A stretch of 64,000 nucleotides of DNA from Pictodentalium vernedei (taxonomy: Eukaryota; Mollusca; Scaphopoda; Dentaliida; Dentaliidae), in assembly GCA_031216915.1 (NCBI GenBank), contig CM062295.1, positions 178,388,927-178,452,926 of the forward strand, in the 5' to 3' direction. Both the position numbers and the translations under genes were made by a program. Positions 30,046 through 42,320 of this stretch are shown in pieces (position 1 is the first letter of the stretch; each line of letters opens with the position of its first letter). The notes beneath the pieces were generated by a model, which saw nothing but the letters and a program-made list of their open reading frames with translations, did not search any database and was not told the DNA's origin.

Positions 30046-30594
30046 CTGCTTCAGTGTACTTTTTGTTTGTTTCGCCATTGATCATGCTCTTCACTGCTGC
30101 AATGTCTTTCCTTCACAAGTGAAAGAAACTTTTTTGGTGCCAAAATTTCAGCCAATGAAAACTTTTGGTGCCAAATCAATAATTTTGTGCAACTGGCTAA
30201 ATTGGCACGCAACAGCATTAACACTGGTTTCAAGCTGATAACCTTCTAGAAAATAACATGCATTTTTCTGAATTTTCCATAAAATATCACTCTATTATCA
30301 TTTAGTAACAGACTAATTCTATTTCACAATAAATATCTTGCTTACAGGTGTAAACTTCATTCAAAACAGCTAATCTGGGTCGAAATCAACTTGAGTTCTT
30401 GAGAGTACTGGCAAACATTCCTGTGATGTCTGACACCAGAGTAATGTCCCTTGAGTGATAAAACTTGCTAAAAAGTTCTTGAAAACATCTTTGGAGGTGT
30501 CAAACATTTTCTCTTTATACCGAACGATACAAAATCAGTTTACCGCGACAAATCAGTGGGTGGCCAAAGTGTTATTATTATCACTGGTATTTTT
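30046..30594. other. No recognised feature
   Basis: AT-rich sequence; no gene, exon or known repeat recognised. Confidence 0.35.
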
Positions 30595-31060
30595 AGCTGC
30601 AACTAGCAGCTCTATAAGTGACAATGTCGGTCTGTCTGTCGGTCGGTCTGTCTGTGACCAACAAGTTTGTCTGTGACCAACGAGTTTCAAAACTCAATAA
30701 CTTTTGAAATACTTGATAGAATGACTTTATATTTGGCATGTTAGTGTAGCTTATTGAAGTCTAGCCACTGTTCAATGCATGTGTTGTTCCAAATATTTTT
30801 CTTGGAGTTATGGCCCTTGATGAACTTAGAATGTTGGTCGGTCTGTCTGTGACCAACGAGTTTCAAAACTCAATAACTTTTGAAATACTTGATGGAATGA
30901 CTTTATATTTGGCATGTAAGTGTATCTTATTGATGTCTAGCCACTGTTCAATGCATGTGTTGTTCCAAATATTTTTCTTGGAGTTATGGAACTTGATGAA
31001 CTTAGAATTTTGTGAAATTGCACCACCCGTCGCAGCTACGGCGTCGATGTCGCGATTTTT
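30595..31060. repeat. Tandem-core repeat with terminal hairpin
   Basis: Starts with a perfect hairpin AGCTGC-AACTA-GCAGCT (30,595-30,611), then a GTCTGTCTGTCGG microsatellite (30,628-30,656), then two ~177-bp units beginning GACCAACGAG at 30,674 and 30,851. The order is the mirror image of the layout in R1 and the 62-kb repeat, so it probably lies in the opposite orientation. Confidence 0.65.
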
Positions 31061-31514
31061 TTTTATACTTATTTGGTCAATCTAAAGTTAAGATACTACC
31101 TGTTTGGGGTTATAAAAAAAAAACTACCTGTTCAAACAGAGCAACCAGACAAAAGACACTTTGTGATTGGTATTCATATTTATTTTGTACCTTTGTATGA
31201 GAATAGTGTCGCATTTCACAAAGGGAATAACAATACTCTTATCAATGTATACAAGATACTGCATCGCAAATCATGATGCGATTCCACTAAAATCACACCT
31301 TGTGATGGTTTTATACATTTTGAATTTTCCCTCTGGAATAAAGATGATGAAAGTGGGCCGAAAAAACAAATGTGCCGCCGCCTGAGAATCAAACAATAAA
31401 TTTTGTTTAGGCTAATTATTTTACAAAAAATAAAAAAAAGACGAAATTAACAAAACCATATCATGTAAACTCTCAATGGAACAATGATATGGTTTTCTTA
31501 AAATTTGTGGAAAA
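31061..31514. other. No recognised feature
   Basis: AT-rich flank of element D; no gene seen. An inverted pair, CATATCATG and AATGATATGG, lies near 31,457-31,495. Confidence 0.35.
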
Positions 31515-31816
31515 GTTAAAAAATTTATAGTAATTTATATATTTTTTATACTTACCAATGACCCAGACATAGCTGGTGCTAACTCTTAAAATATAGGGCC
31601 AAACACAAATTTTGCCCCCCAATCCCCAAAATTTGCATCTAAAACTAAAGAAAACATGTCCTGAAAGGCCCTCCACACTTCGCCCCTACTGCGCATGCGC
31701 AGTGTCAAGGACGTTCCGAAATTGGCGCCATTTATCATTCTAATAACCAGTGCCTGGTAAGCGATATGTACTCAGCGGGGAGGCAAGAGTTCCCAACTCC
31801 TGGGAGGGCCATCCCC

Positions 31817-31898
31817 GTCTGGGTCATTGGTAAGTATAAAAAATATATAAATTACTATAAATTTTTTAACATTTTTATACTGTACCAATGACCCAGAC
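31817..31898. repeat. Element D internal complementary region
   Basis: 82 bp of the standard design, unchanged although the rest of the element is decayed. Confidence 0.85.
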
Positions 31899-32379
31899 AT
31901 AGCTGAATAGTAAAAAGGCTGGAGGGCCAAGGACATAGAGCAAAATGGAATACGCTCAATAAAATAAAATAGAGTCATCCCCTGTAGGGGAAAGAAGTAA
32001 TAGGCCTTACATGTATCTTTCTTATTTATGATAAATTAGAAAGATACAACACCTTCCAAAAATTGAGCTTCATACATCCATGTACTCTATTAATATCCAA
32101 TAATCCTTATACTAATAATTTTTAAAGTAAGCCAATAATAAAGTAAGTCTAGAGAATAGAGACTCTTATACTCCTAAAAGTGTGTGAGAATTGCATAATC
32201 ATGTCCGTTGACATATGCAATATTCAAAAGCTATACTTTAAAAACTAAGACTTGAATGAATTTTATAAACTTAAACTTCTCACTAAACAACCATCCCAAT
32301 AACAGCTCAGAATTACTACTCCGGAGGAGGTATCCCCTTGTTTTCATAGTAAAAAACAGGTGACCCAAGGGAACACCCT

Positions 32380-32401
32380 CCCCCCCCCCCCCCCCCCCCC
32401 C
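32380..32401. repeat. C22 homopolymer in element D
   Basis: Same position relative to the recombinase as in A, B, C, E and F; one of the two longest DIRS tracts in the window. Confidence 0.88.
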
Positions 32402-32499
32402 TTTTCTTGCCCTGGGTCAAATAGCCCAGAGCGAAGAGGGCAGCCGAACGGAGACACTGCCGAAACAGACAGCCTACCTAGCTATAGTAGCAACTGTTA

Positions 32500-33560
32500 A
32501 GTGAATGACATTCTGAGCAGTAGAGAATAGACCTAACAATAGAGGCCTCCAGAAATGGACTCGATATTTCTGAGATAAAATTCATGAATGGATGGCTGAG
32601 CGCAATGAGCAGCCTTCAAAAATCTATAATAGCAACACTATTAATGTAAGCCCAAGAAGTAGAAGAACTCTTACTTCATGAGCCGAAATCTTAAGCACAA
32701 CTGCTAAGCCAATGATATACCATAAGCAGTACGCTAGATAATAGAATCCATTAACAATAAAATGGAGCGTAACGTCCTTCTACTAGACATCAAAGACAGA
32801 AGAAGCTTACGCCCTTGTAATAAACAGATATCTGTTTATAAATACATAAACTGTACCCGGAAAGAGTAAAGGCCTATGCCCATACGAAGACGGAAGGACC
32901 TTAAAATAATAGGTTCCGGATAATAGGAGCCTAACTCTTATGCAACAATCCAACCTAAATAGTAACGGAAGTATTGATTCCGAAACTATGAAAGTGAAAA
33001 TCATCCATCGATAGTGCATGAAACTCACTGACTCTACAGTAAAAGAGAAACCAACAGAATTACTGTCTAAAAGGTCAGAATTGAAAACTACTGTTTTCAG
33101 AGGCTCAAATGATTACTTAGCTAAATAAGAACCGAAGTTAAAATCCGTATAGGAATTTAATCTAAAGATTCTAAGTCTATTTATCAAAAAGTTACTAACT
33201 GACTTAGATAAAGAGACAAAAGACTCAAATGTAAACTATCGTAGAGTGCATAGGTATGAGGTAACATAAACCTATAACCTAAATAACAACAGGCTGCAGT
33301 AGATCTTGTGAAACAAGTATACTAAAAAATAGCAATGAGTAGTATGGAGGGATCAACCATATGAACATAATGATCCCTACACCACGACGGAAGAGCCTCC
33401 ACTTTAGTCGCATAGAATAGCGAAGAAGAGGATCTCCTATAGTAAGAAATCGCGTCCAAAGCTCGTCCAGTACAGTGCTTACAATGCAATATGGACCACA
33501 CAACGGAATACATGAAGGTTGCGACCTTGCTGGTTGTGATAAAGATGACACGATTTACCC
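32500..33560 (-). pseudogene. Tyrosine recombinase remnant of element D
   Basis: Collinear with the element C recombinase but broken by many small indels. The core-binding part is readable near 33,420-33,520 and the catalytic Arg and HxxR regions lie near 33,020 and 32,670, in different frames. Confidence 0.72.
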
Positions 33561-34390
33561 AGTGAAAAAAGATCCTCACATAGAGGAAGATTTCACGTTA
33601 AGATCCACAGTAGACAAGAGAGTAAATTACTCATGATCTCTGTGAAGATAGAGATGCTATCAACAGAAATGTATTGTGGTTGCTTATCTTAGCAATACCT
33701 GCTAAAACAACAGCGCCGGAGGATACGCGTATCCTATCATTCCGTCCTATAGATCAATAGAGCGTTAACAGTATTAGCTCAGAGATCTGGACAAGCCAAC
33801 ACATACGTCTGCAATTGATTAGCAAGCTGTGTCATAAATAAAACATCATTGGGCGCTCCCATAGATAGCAAATCTGATTAAATACTTGTTTGTTGAGAGT
33901 CCATTCTGACAGCAACAAGCGACCCGTAAGAGAACAGGAGTGCGATAAAACAATCAGACGACCCAGAATATGACGGACCAAAACTGAACTTGGTGTAGTA
34001 TAACCAACAGACGGATTCTTTCCATTAAATTGAATAACGGAAACGAAAGAGTGCCTCCCTGGTTCCGGAGATACGCCACTACTGTCGAATTAAAGGACAG
34101 GAATTTGGGCATGCGTTTCTGAATAATGTTCATGCAATGACATAAAGCAAGCCTAAAAAACATTATTCCGCGGAAGTTAAACTGATAGTTAAAAGACTGC
34201 GGAACCCAAAGACCCTGGCACTTCGAATCCATAGGGATCAGTATATATCCCAATCTGTTTGACTGGCAACCGTCATAACAGCCACACTCGGGTCCGGCAA
34301 CTGCGGCGGCACTCTCTGAGTCAACCACCGAATGTTTGCCCCAGTCTGAATCTCTTGTAACACTAGATAGACAAGAGAATGTATAAATCA
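33561..34390 (-). pseudogene. RNase H / methyltransferase-like remnant of element D
   Basis: Remnant of the C-terminal RT-RNase H polyprotein with frame breaks. It ends at the same gag junction as element A (ATTCATGGATTGC...AAAGTTGCCGTCG). The RT palm is absent. Confidence 0.72.
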
Positions 34391-37199
34391 AGCAATTCAT
34401 GGATTGCCGGAAAGTTGCCGTCGAAGAGAAGCTCCTCCGAGAACGAAGCGACTCTGAGAGAGTTCTTAACCTACTATCCACGCGTGGATGTAGCTAGGGC
34501 TGCATCACGTCTAACCAACTCCAATCAGCCACTGAAGGGCGGAGTTATACGTGAACAAACTACTGCCCTCAAAAGAAAATACATTGAGAATAATATCCCG
34601 TAAATCTTTTCTTGAAGACGTAATGATAACGCCTCAGTAAGGCGGATTACGTATAAAAAAGCGTCTAAGTTAAGTCTACTATACATAATGTCGTTCCCAA
34701 CATTGAAATTGGAAAAGACATAACGGCGAAAAGAATATATGCAGTCTTTAATCACACCGTCTAGACGCATATGAACTCTCGGTATGCCCTGCTCTGCCAA
34801 AATCAACTATATGTAAAAAAGATAAAATGGCAGAAATGAGCCACGCGGACAAGAAACTAAACTATCATGCTTAGTAGCAGGCTTGTATATATATATAAAT
34901 ATATAGCGTCGAAAAATAAAACACATGTTGTAATGACAATATTGGACTGCGTCGGTAAGTCAGGGACAAAGTCCCTGTACCGATCGAAAAATCCGAGTCC
35001 AATGACGCTATAAGTCTCTTATCCAAGATCGCAGCAATGAAGTCCGAAAAATAATCACTGGAAGAAATGCCAGAAGATATGAAAGGCATCTTCCGATACT
35101 ACTAAAGGGAAAACTCGAAATCTTTCGAATCCCTTTCGCCATCCTGTCGGACCCTATAAAGCGTTCGGTCGTCCGTAGCTTGATGCAACCGCGGACCGCA
35201 CCGACCCAGCGCCGTCGGATAATTCCTGATTCGACCGAGAAACCGTCAATTGCTGGGATGCTGCGAAACAACTGTGCTAACTCGGATAGCACGTCCGTCA
35301 CTGAGGCCTGAGGAGCAGCGGTCTTACGATGCATTGCCGCAGGAAGCTCCGAGATCGTTACCCCGTGCATACTTCCAATATGCGAGCGAACGGAGTGTAT
35401 AAGCCTCGTGTCCCTTGGCTACCGGATGGCGCGACCTATTCGCTGTGGAATCACTGAATGCCGAAACTGATCGGATACTCGAGGTCACGTAGCCAATGTG
35501 CGGTCGTGTGCCCTGCTGTGAGGATGAGGAAGCATTAAAGACAGTCTCTCGGACTGTCAATATAACGGAGCGTCCCGAGCAACGGACATATGCTCCGAAT
35601 GTAAAATATCTGAACCACAACATGCGGTCCCCTATGTTGTTGGCTTCCTCCGATCTGTCCTCAATCTGCCGTCACTGGGTGAGTACTAAAGTAATTAAAG
35701 TGCTCGCATCACCCAAATCTCCTTCCTAAACCGCAACGGACGAACCCGGCAGCCGAACCATTCGATGAATGTACGCTACACCGGGTGAGCTAGCGAATGT
35801 CACTCCGTAAGCGATAGACATATTCCATGAGCACTTATTGCCGCTAACTCTTCATTAACTATGACGACAGAGGCACACTTTTGAAAGACATCTCCATAAC
35901 TCTTCGAACAAGAAACCAGAAATGCTTGGATAGCAAGCATAAAATAATAATATATATAGCGTCATTCAATAATTCGAAAGTTTGTGTGACATTATTGGAC
36001 TATGTCGGAACTGAGGGACGATGTCCCTGAACCGAACCAAAAATTTCTAAGTCCACCGACGCTATCAGTTTCTTATCCGGCATCGCAGCATATGTTGTTC
36101 CGAAAGGGAAAGCTTGAAATCCACTGAATCCCTTTCGGTATCCCATCGGACCGGATGAAACTTTCGGACGTCCGTACCCGCTTCCGCGGAGCGTCCCGAC
36201 CCAGCATCGTCGGATAAAATATATGCGACAGATTCAGTTGATGCTGGGATGCTGCGATAAACTGTGCTATTAAGGAAAGCACATCCGTTCCCGAGGCCTG
36301 TGCAGTAGCGGACTTACGATGCATTGCCGCTGGAAGCTCCGTGTACGTTGACTCCCGCACACTTCCTATGCGAACGTCCGGAGTCTGCAGGCCTCGAGTC
36401 CCCGGCTACCGACCCAGCGCTGTCGGATAATTCTCGATCCGACACCGTTTCTGTCGGCTGCTGGGATGCTGCGATAAGCTGTGCTATGTGCACAAGAATG
36501 TCCGGCGTCGAGACCTGCGGAGGCGCAGTCTATCGCTGCTTCGCCGAGGGCAGCTCCGCATCAGATGGCTCCCGCATACTTTTCCTATGCGAACGTCCGG
36601 AGTCCATCGGTCTCGAATCCCTGGCTGCCGGATGGTGTGACCTGGTCACCGAAGAATCCTTGATCGGCGAAGCTGGTAATATATCGGCGGTCACGCAGCC
36701 AAGGTGCGGTCGTGTGCGCTGACGAGAAGAGGAAGCCTTAGCAGTCTCAGCGGACTGCCTATACAACGGAGCGTCCCGAGCGACGGACGTATGCTCCGCT
36801 AACTACACATTCGTACCACAACATCTGGGGCCAGATGTTGTTGAACGAGAGAGGGGCCTCTCTCGCTTGCCGTCCGGATGGACCGGAACGAGCTATGAAC
36901 CGGACTAAAAGGCTTCCTCCGTTCTCCCTCCGATCCGCCGTCACTGGGTGTGCATTAAGTTAATTTTATAGTGCTCGCATCACCCCAAAATTCCTTCTAG
37001 ACCGCAACGGACGAACCCGGCTGCCAAACCATTCGGTGAATGGACGCTACACCGGGCGAGCTAGCGGACGTCAAAGGCCGTCGAACCTACTAGGGTCCTC
37101 TTAGGCAATTGGCGTATTACATGAGCACTTTTCCGCTAGCCCTTCATTAATTGTGACGACGGAGGCACACTGTTGGAAGACATCACAGATACATCACCC
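34391..37199 (-). pseudogene. Gag remnant of element D with multiple partial copies
   Basis: The gag middle region appears up to three times: about 34,905-35,880, about 35,950-36,405, and a third segment from about 36,410 (GACCCAGCGCTGTCGG) to 37,190. The third resembles the C-type sequence more than the second, so the join near 36,408 may reflect recombination between different copies. No long frame survives. Confidence 0.72.
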
Positions 37200-37340
37200 T
37201 AAGTGTGGAGGGCCTTTCAGGACATGTTTTCTTTGGTTTTAGATGCAAATTTTGGGGATTGGGGGGCAAAATTTGTGTTTGGCCCCATATTTTAAGAGTT
37301 AGCACCAGCTATGTCTGGGTCATTGGTACAGTATAAAAAT
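37200..37340. repeat. Truncated right terminal repeat of element D
   Basis: Only the outer ~140 bp remain; the NRF1-like palindrome is missing. Ends GTATAAAAAT, followed by host ATACAATTTTTATC. Confidence 0.82.
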
Positions 37341-37458
37341 ATACAATTTTTATCAACTGCTTAATTTGTAAATTACTTGGGCAGATGTGGCAGATTCATT
37401 ACGTAAAGGGCTAACCTTCAATTTATTTTCATTGATGTTATGATAAAAAAAAACTTAC

Positions 37459-37592
37459 GGTTTCAAATCACTGTCCAATAAAATGTCATAACCATAAAGT
37501 TCAAAACAGTGTTTATCATTGATGATAATTTTCTGTACACTTTGTAAGCTATGTATGAATATATCTGTCATTGCGTCAAACATCTCTTCGAC
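37459..37592 (-). CDS. TTLL9-like: TTLL9-like tubulin polyglutamylase exon (downstream of the two)
   Basis: A 134-bp exon on the minus strand with acceptor ACAG at 37,593-37,596 after a T-rich tract and donor GTAAGT at 37,453-37,458. It encodes about 44 residues including [14 protein letters not shown] and [17 protein letters not shown], typical of the TTLL ATP-grasp core; the Asp in YDILLD lies in the Mg-ATP binding region. The incoming phase is 0, fitting the end of the exon at 53,918-54,039, and the outgoing phase is 2. The next exon should begin with the family's WLLEVN box and was not found, so it is probably left of the window. TTLL9 proteins add glutamate chains to tubulin, mainly in cilia and flagella. 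Assignment rests on remembered family sequence, not on a search. Confidence 0.85.
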
Positions 37593-37899
37593 CTGTAAAA
37601 AAAAATGTTAAGGGAAATTGGAAGCAGCAGTGAACACAAAAATGTGTCGTTGACAAGAAGAACCCTTTACCTAAAACAAAAAACAGACAACACTTGCAAA
37701 TAAAATTCTTGTATAACTAAATTTTTTCATTTCTTGCGTCAAAAACATAGCTTTGAGTCAAAAACATAGCTATGTTTTGTGATAATAAACAGCTGCGCCA
37801 TGAGCGCATGATACGCCTGTTATTAATTACAAGAGGGAAGCACACAATATGAGTATACATGTGTACTTGTCAGGTTTTTTTTATATTCTTGTACAATAA
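37593..37899. other. Intron of the TTLL9-like gene, no further feature
   Basis: AT-rich intronic sequence with a duplicated AAAACATAGCT (near 37,742-37,775); nothing else recognised. Confidence 0.45.
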
Positions 37900-38510
37900 T
37901 CCTTCCATCAACATATACTTGCCACCAAAAAATCATGAAAATTGCTTCAAGTCCGACATGTGGAAAATTGCCTATATTTTGATGAATAAAGTCCCATAAC
38001 TCTGGAATGACAAATTGGACAGTGACACAAATTGAAAGGGAGATTCCTTCTATCAACATATACTTGCAACCCAAAAATCATGAAAATTGCTCTAAGTATT
38101 TTCAAGTTATTGTTCGACATGTGGAAAATTGCTTATATTTTGACAAATAAAGTCCCATAACTCTGGAATGACATATCGGACGGCAGCACAAATAGAAAGG
38201 GAGATTCCTTCCATCAACATATACTGGCCACCAATCATGAAAATTGCTCAAAGCATTTTCAATTTATTGTCCGACATGTGGAAAATTGCCTATATTTTGA
38301 TGAATAAAGTCCCATAACTCTGGAATGACAAATCGGACAGTGACACAAATCGAAAGGGAGCTTCCTTCCATCAACATATAATTTCCACCAAAAAATCACA
38401 AAAATTGCTCGACGCGTTTTCGAGTTATTGTACGACGTGTGGGTGGCCGATGGACGGACGGATGGACGGACAGTGGTATACCATAATACAACCGTTTTTT
38501 CAAAACAGGC
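37900..38510. repeat. Tandem-core repeat, four ~155-bp units
   Basis: Units begin with ATCAACATATACTTGCCACC-like sequence near 37,908, 38,053, 38,214 and 38,370, and include TGGAAAATTGCCTATATTTT and AAAGTCCCATAACTCTGGAA. After the last unit comes GATGGACGGACGGATGGAC and the end GTGGTATACCATAATACAAC. It has the same layout as the 62-kb repeat. Confidence 0.7.
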
Positions 38511-38993
38511 ATATAAAAAATGAAAAAAAATAATGAAAACTAGATAGTAATTTTTGTGAATAACACTGGCCAGTTTTTGTCGTTATGTTGGGTAAATGGT
38601 TAAAGAAATTAATGACAAAATCAAAAGATAGTTGATTGAGCTCATTCCAATGAGAGGTCGTAAGTTATGTTTCTGAGACAAAATATGAAAGTTAAAAAAT
38701 TTATAGTAATTTATATATTTTTTATACAAACCAATGACCCAGACTTAGCTGGTGCTAACTCTAAAATATTTAGGGCCAAATGCAAATTTTACCCCCTAAT
38801 CCCCAAAATTTGCATCTAAAACTGAAAATTACAAGTCCTATATGATCCTCCATACTTTTACTCCACTGCGCATGCACAGTGTCAAGGAGGTGTTGAAATT
38901 GCCGCCAAAAGTTATTCTTACAACCAGTGCCTGGTAAGCATTATGTACTCAGCAGGGAGGTATGAGTTCCCAACTCATGGGAGGGCCATCCCC

Positions 38994-39075
38994 GTCTGGG
39001 TCATTGGTAAGTATAAAAAATATATAAATTACTAGAAATTTTTGAACATTTTTATACTGTACCAATGACCCAGAC
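38994..39075. repeat. Element E internal complementary region
   Basis: The standard 82-bp mirror of the circle junction, with a few substitutions (AAATTTTTGAAC at the join). Confidence 0.8.
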
Positions 39076-39689
39076 TTAGCTGAATAGTAAAAAGGTTGGA
39101 GGGCCTAGGACATAAGGAAAATCCAATATACTCAATTACCTATAACAGACCTATCTCCTTAAGGAGAAAAGGAGAGATAGTCTTACATGTATCTTTCTTA
39201 TTTGTAACAAAAAAGAAAGACACAACACTATTCTGTAATTGAGCACAATAACATCAATGATCTCTATAAACATCTAGTATAACCCTTTATACTAATATTT
39301 TTTAAGGAAAGCCAATAAATACGGGAGTCTAGAGAAATGAGGCTCTATATACTCATTTAAAAGTGTTCGAGGATTGTATATTAATGCTCAATTAATCACA
39401 TGATATATACAAATGCTTCACACCAATCAGCACTTAAAAAATATTACACAGATGAGTAAACATAGGCTTAACCGTAAAATCATCTCGGAACCGACACGAA
39501 ATTACTAAGTCCAAGGGAGGTATTCCCTTGCTTTACACTTTTAAGCAGGTGACCTAAGGGAACACCTGCCCCCCCCCCCCCCCCCTTTCCCTTGCCCTGG
39601 ATCAAATACTCCAGAGCAAAGAGGGCAGCAGGACACAGAGTCACTGTCGGAACCGAAAGCCTATACACACATAGTTGCCACTGTTTAGT

Positions 39690-40770
39690 AGACGACATTC
39701 TGAGTAAAAAATAACGGACCTAAACGAAGTAGATCTGCAGAAAAGGACTCAATATTCTCAGATACAAAATCGTGAAAATGGAGGGCTAACACCAATATGT
39801 AGCCCTCATCAAATCTGTAATAACAATAATAATAGCTTAAGCCCATGAAGTAGAAGAACTCTTACTTCATGAGCTTAAAACTAAAACACAGACTGCTGAA
39901 TGAAGATATAATCATAAGCAGAACTGACTGTAGACTGAATGGTCCGAAAAGTGGAGGAAGCTTCCACAGCATATACCACAACAGACGCCTGAGTAAATTA
40001 GTCCACAGTCTTTGTGGAGCTAGAGAAGCTACCAACAGAATTTGCATTGAAATAATTACACTAGAGCAATATCTGCTGAATCAACAGCGCTGGAAGATAC
40101 GCATATCTTATTATTCCGTCTGACAAAATCGATAGAGCGTTTACTGCAAACGCTCGAAGATCCAAACATAATGACACATACGTCTGCAACTGATTGTTGA
40201 GATGCGTCGCGAATAAGTCGATCAATGGCCGCTCGCCTAGGTAGCAATCTGATTGAAAACTCGTTTGGTTGAAAGCCGATTCTGGCAGCAACAAACGGCC
40301 CCTCCGTGAAGGGAGTCTGCTAATACGTTCAGACAACACGGAATATGACGGACCGATAAGAGAACTTGATGTTCTAGTAGCAACCGAAAGATTCATTCCG
40401 TTAACATGAATAAAAGGATGGAATGAGTGCCTCCATAATCACGAAAAATATGCTAATACTGTCGAGTTGTCGGACAGAATAGCATATGAACATTCTGAAT
40501 TACGTTATCCAATAACGTAGCGCAAGCCAAAATGACATCATACTTGATGTTTGAGTGCTTGATAAGGAACTATGGAATCAAAAGACCCTGGCACTTCAAT
40601 CCGTTGGGCTCAATGAAACGACCCAACCTGTTTTACCGGCATCCATCAAGACTGTAAAACTCGGATTCGGCAATTGCAGTGGAACAAACTGAGTTAAGCC
40701 CAGAAAAGTTGCCCAAGTCTGAATCTCTTATTCACTTGATTTGACAAGAAGATGTCCGTATCGAGTGAAA
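39690..40770 (-). pseudogene. Recombinase stub and RNase H / methyltransferase-like remnant of element E
   Basis: From 39,690 the C-terminal recombinase end is recognisable to about 39,935, where sequence jumps to the methyltransferase-like part (element C equivalent about 22,830), so the recombinase core is deleted. From 40,060 to 40,770 the methyltransferase-like and RNase H regions follow with many frame breaks. Confidence 0.7.
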
Positions 40771-41322
40771 GAATCTTCACCCTCCAATTCTGAATTAAAT
40801 TAAAGAAATTTGGAGAGGACCAATGCGTAACCGCTCCATCGGAATAAAATCGCGGCAGTTCTGCCTAAACGTATCAGTCTCATAAGATCTCTCGCTGAGA
40901 CTTTGTCTGAGCGAAGACAATAATGAGCATAACAACTGAATAATTTTGTTCTGGGTAACAGAAAACAAACGAAAAAATTGTGCATTACGAAGCTCATCCC
41001 CCAGTGGGTGAATGACTTGGATGATGCCAGATCCGACTTCTCGTTGTTTACTTAAGAAATCGATATGTCAGAGCAATAGAAGCAGATTCTGCACATAGTT
41101 CTGAAGCGTTAACTCACTGCTGTACCTGTATGAATGTCGTCCAGGTAGGCCGACGTTATCGCAGACGAATAAGCTCGGAAATGAGTCATTACCGAGTCCG
41201 TTATTCGAGTGAAGGCCCAGGGGGGTGGAATCAGACTGAAGCATATTGCTCAGAACTGATATACGACTCCTATGATAAGGAAGCGAAGATACTTTCTGAC
41301 GCCTGATGTATCATGACGTGAA
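40771..41322 (-). pseudogene. Reverse transcriptase remnant of element E, 3' part
   Basis: RT sequence with the palm region near 41,130-41,150, carrying indels. It is cut at 41,322 (TCATGACGTGAAA) by nested element F and resumes at 47,462 with TACGCATCTAGAGAT; together they match the uninterrupted element C site at about 24,176-24,200. Confidence 0.8.
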
Positions 41323-41626
41323 AGTTAAAAAATTTATAGTAATTTATATATTTTTTATACTTACCAATGACTCAGACATAGCTGGTGCTAATTCTCAAAA
41401 ATCTAGGGCCAAACACAAATTTTGCCCCCCAATTCCCAAAATTTGCATCTAAAACCGAAAAAATCATGTCCTAAATGGTCCTCCATACTTTTCCTCCACT
41501 GCGCATGCGCAGTGTCAAGGAGGTCTCGAAATTGGCGCCAATTATCATTCTTACATGCAGTGCCTGGTCAGCGCTATGTAATCAGCGGGGAGGTATGAGT
41601 TCCCAACTCCTGGGAAGGCCATCCCC

Positions 41627-41708
41627 GTTTGGGTCATTGGTAAGTATAAAAAATATATAAATTACTATAAATTTTTTAACATTTTTATACTGTACCAATG
41701 ACCCAGAC
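41627..41708. repeat. Element F internal complementary region
   Basis: The 82-bp mirror of the circle junction, with one change (GTTTGGGTC instead of GTCTGGGTC). Confidence 0.87.
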
Positions 41709-42206
41709 ACAGCTGAATAGTAAAAAGGCTGGAGGGCCTAGGACATAGAGGAAAATCCAATAAGCTCAACTATATATAATAGTGTCATCCCCTCGAGGAG
41801 AAAAGGAGTATTAGGCTTTACATGTATCTTTCTTATTTATGATAAATTAGAAAGACACAACACCCTCCATAATTGAGCATAATAACATTCATGTTCTCTA
41901 TTAACATCCAGTATAACCCTTTATACTAATTATTTTTAAAGTAAGCCAATAAATAAAGTCCGTCCAGAGAATTGAGACTCTTTATACTCTTTAAAAGTGT
42001 CCGAGGATTGTATATTAATGCCCGTTTGACACGTGACATATACAAATGCTTCACACCGAGCTACACTTTAAAAATATGACATGAATGAATTTTAAACATT
42101 AACTTTACACTTTACAACCATCCTGGTAACGACTCAGAATTACTGACTCCGGAGGAGGTATCCCCTTGCTTTGCACTATAAAGCAGGTGACCTAAGGGAA
42201 CACCCT

Positions 42207-42218
42207 CCCCCCCCCCCC
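42207..42218. repeat. C12 homopolymer in element F
   Basis: The shortest version of the conserved C tract downstream of the recombinase, ended by an A (ACCCCTTCCCC). Confidence 0.85.
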
Positions 42219-42320
42219 ACCCCTTCCCCTTGCCCTGGGTCAAATAGCCCAGAGCGAAGAGGGCAGCAGGACGGAGTCACTGCCGGAACAGAAAGCCTGC
42301 ATAACTATAGTTGCAACTGT

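Larger units (their letters stand above)
31515..37340 (-). mobile_element. DIRS element D (degraded, RT-deleted, shares rearrangements with A)
   Basis: 5.8 kb, from GTT at 31,515 to AAAAAT at 37,340. Left repeat 31,515-31,741, internal complementary region 31,817-31,898, C22 tract 32,380-32,401. It shares with A both the RNase H-to-gag junction (near 34,390-34,410) and a gag tandem duplication. The leader and half of the right terminal repeat are deleted: gag runs directly into AAGTGTGGAGGGCC at 37,200. Its right end is about 110 bp from the splice donor of the TTLL9-like exon. Confidence 0.87.

Noticed and set aside
30810-31085. Plus-strand 91-codon frame as a membrane protein gene
   Set aside because: It runs through two tandem repeat units and has no splice or homology support.
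28196-31514. A further TTLL9-like exon (with the WLLEVN box)
   Set aside because: I scanned the minus strand for it here and saw no convincing match with splice sites.
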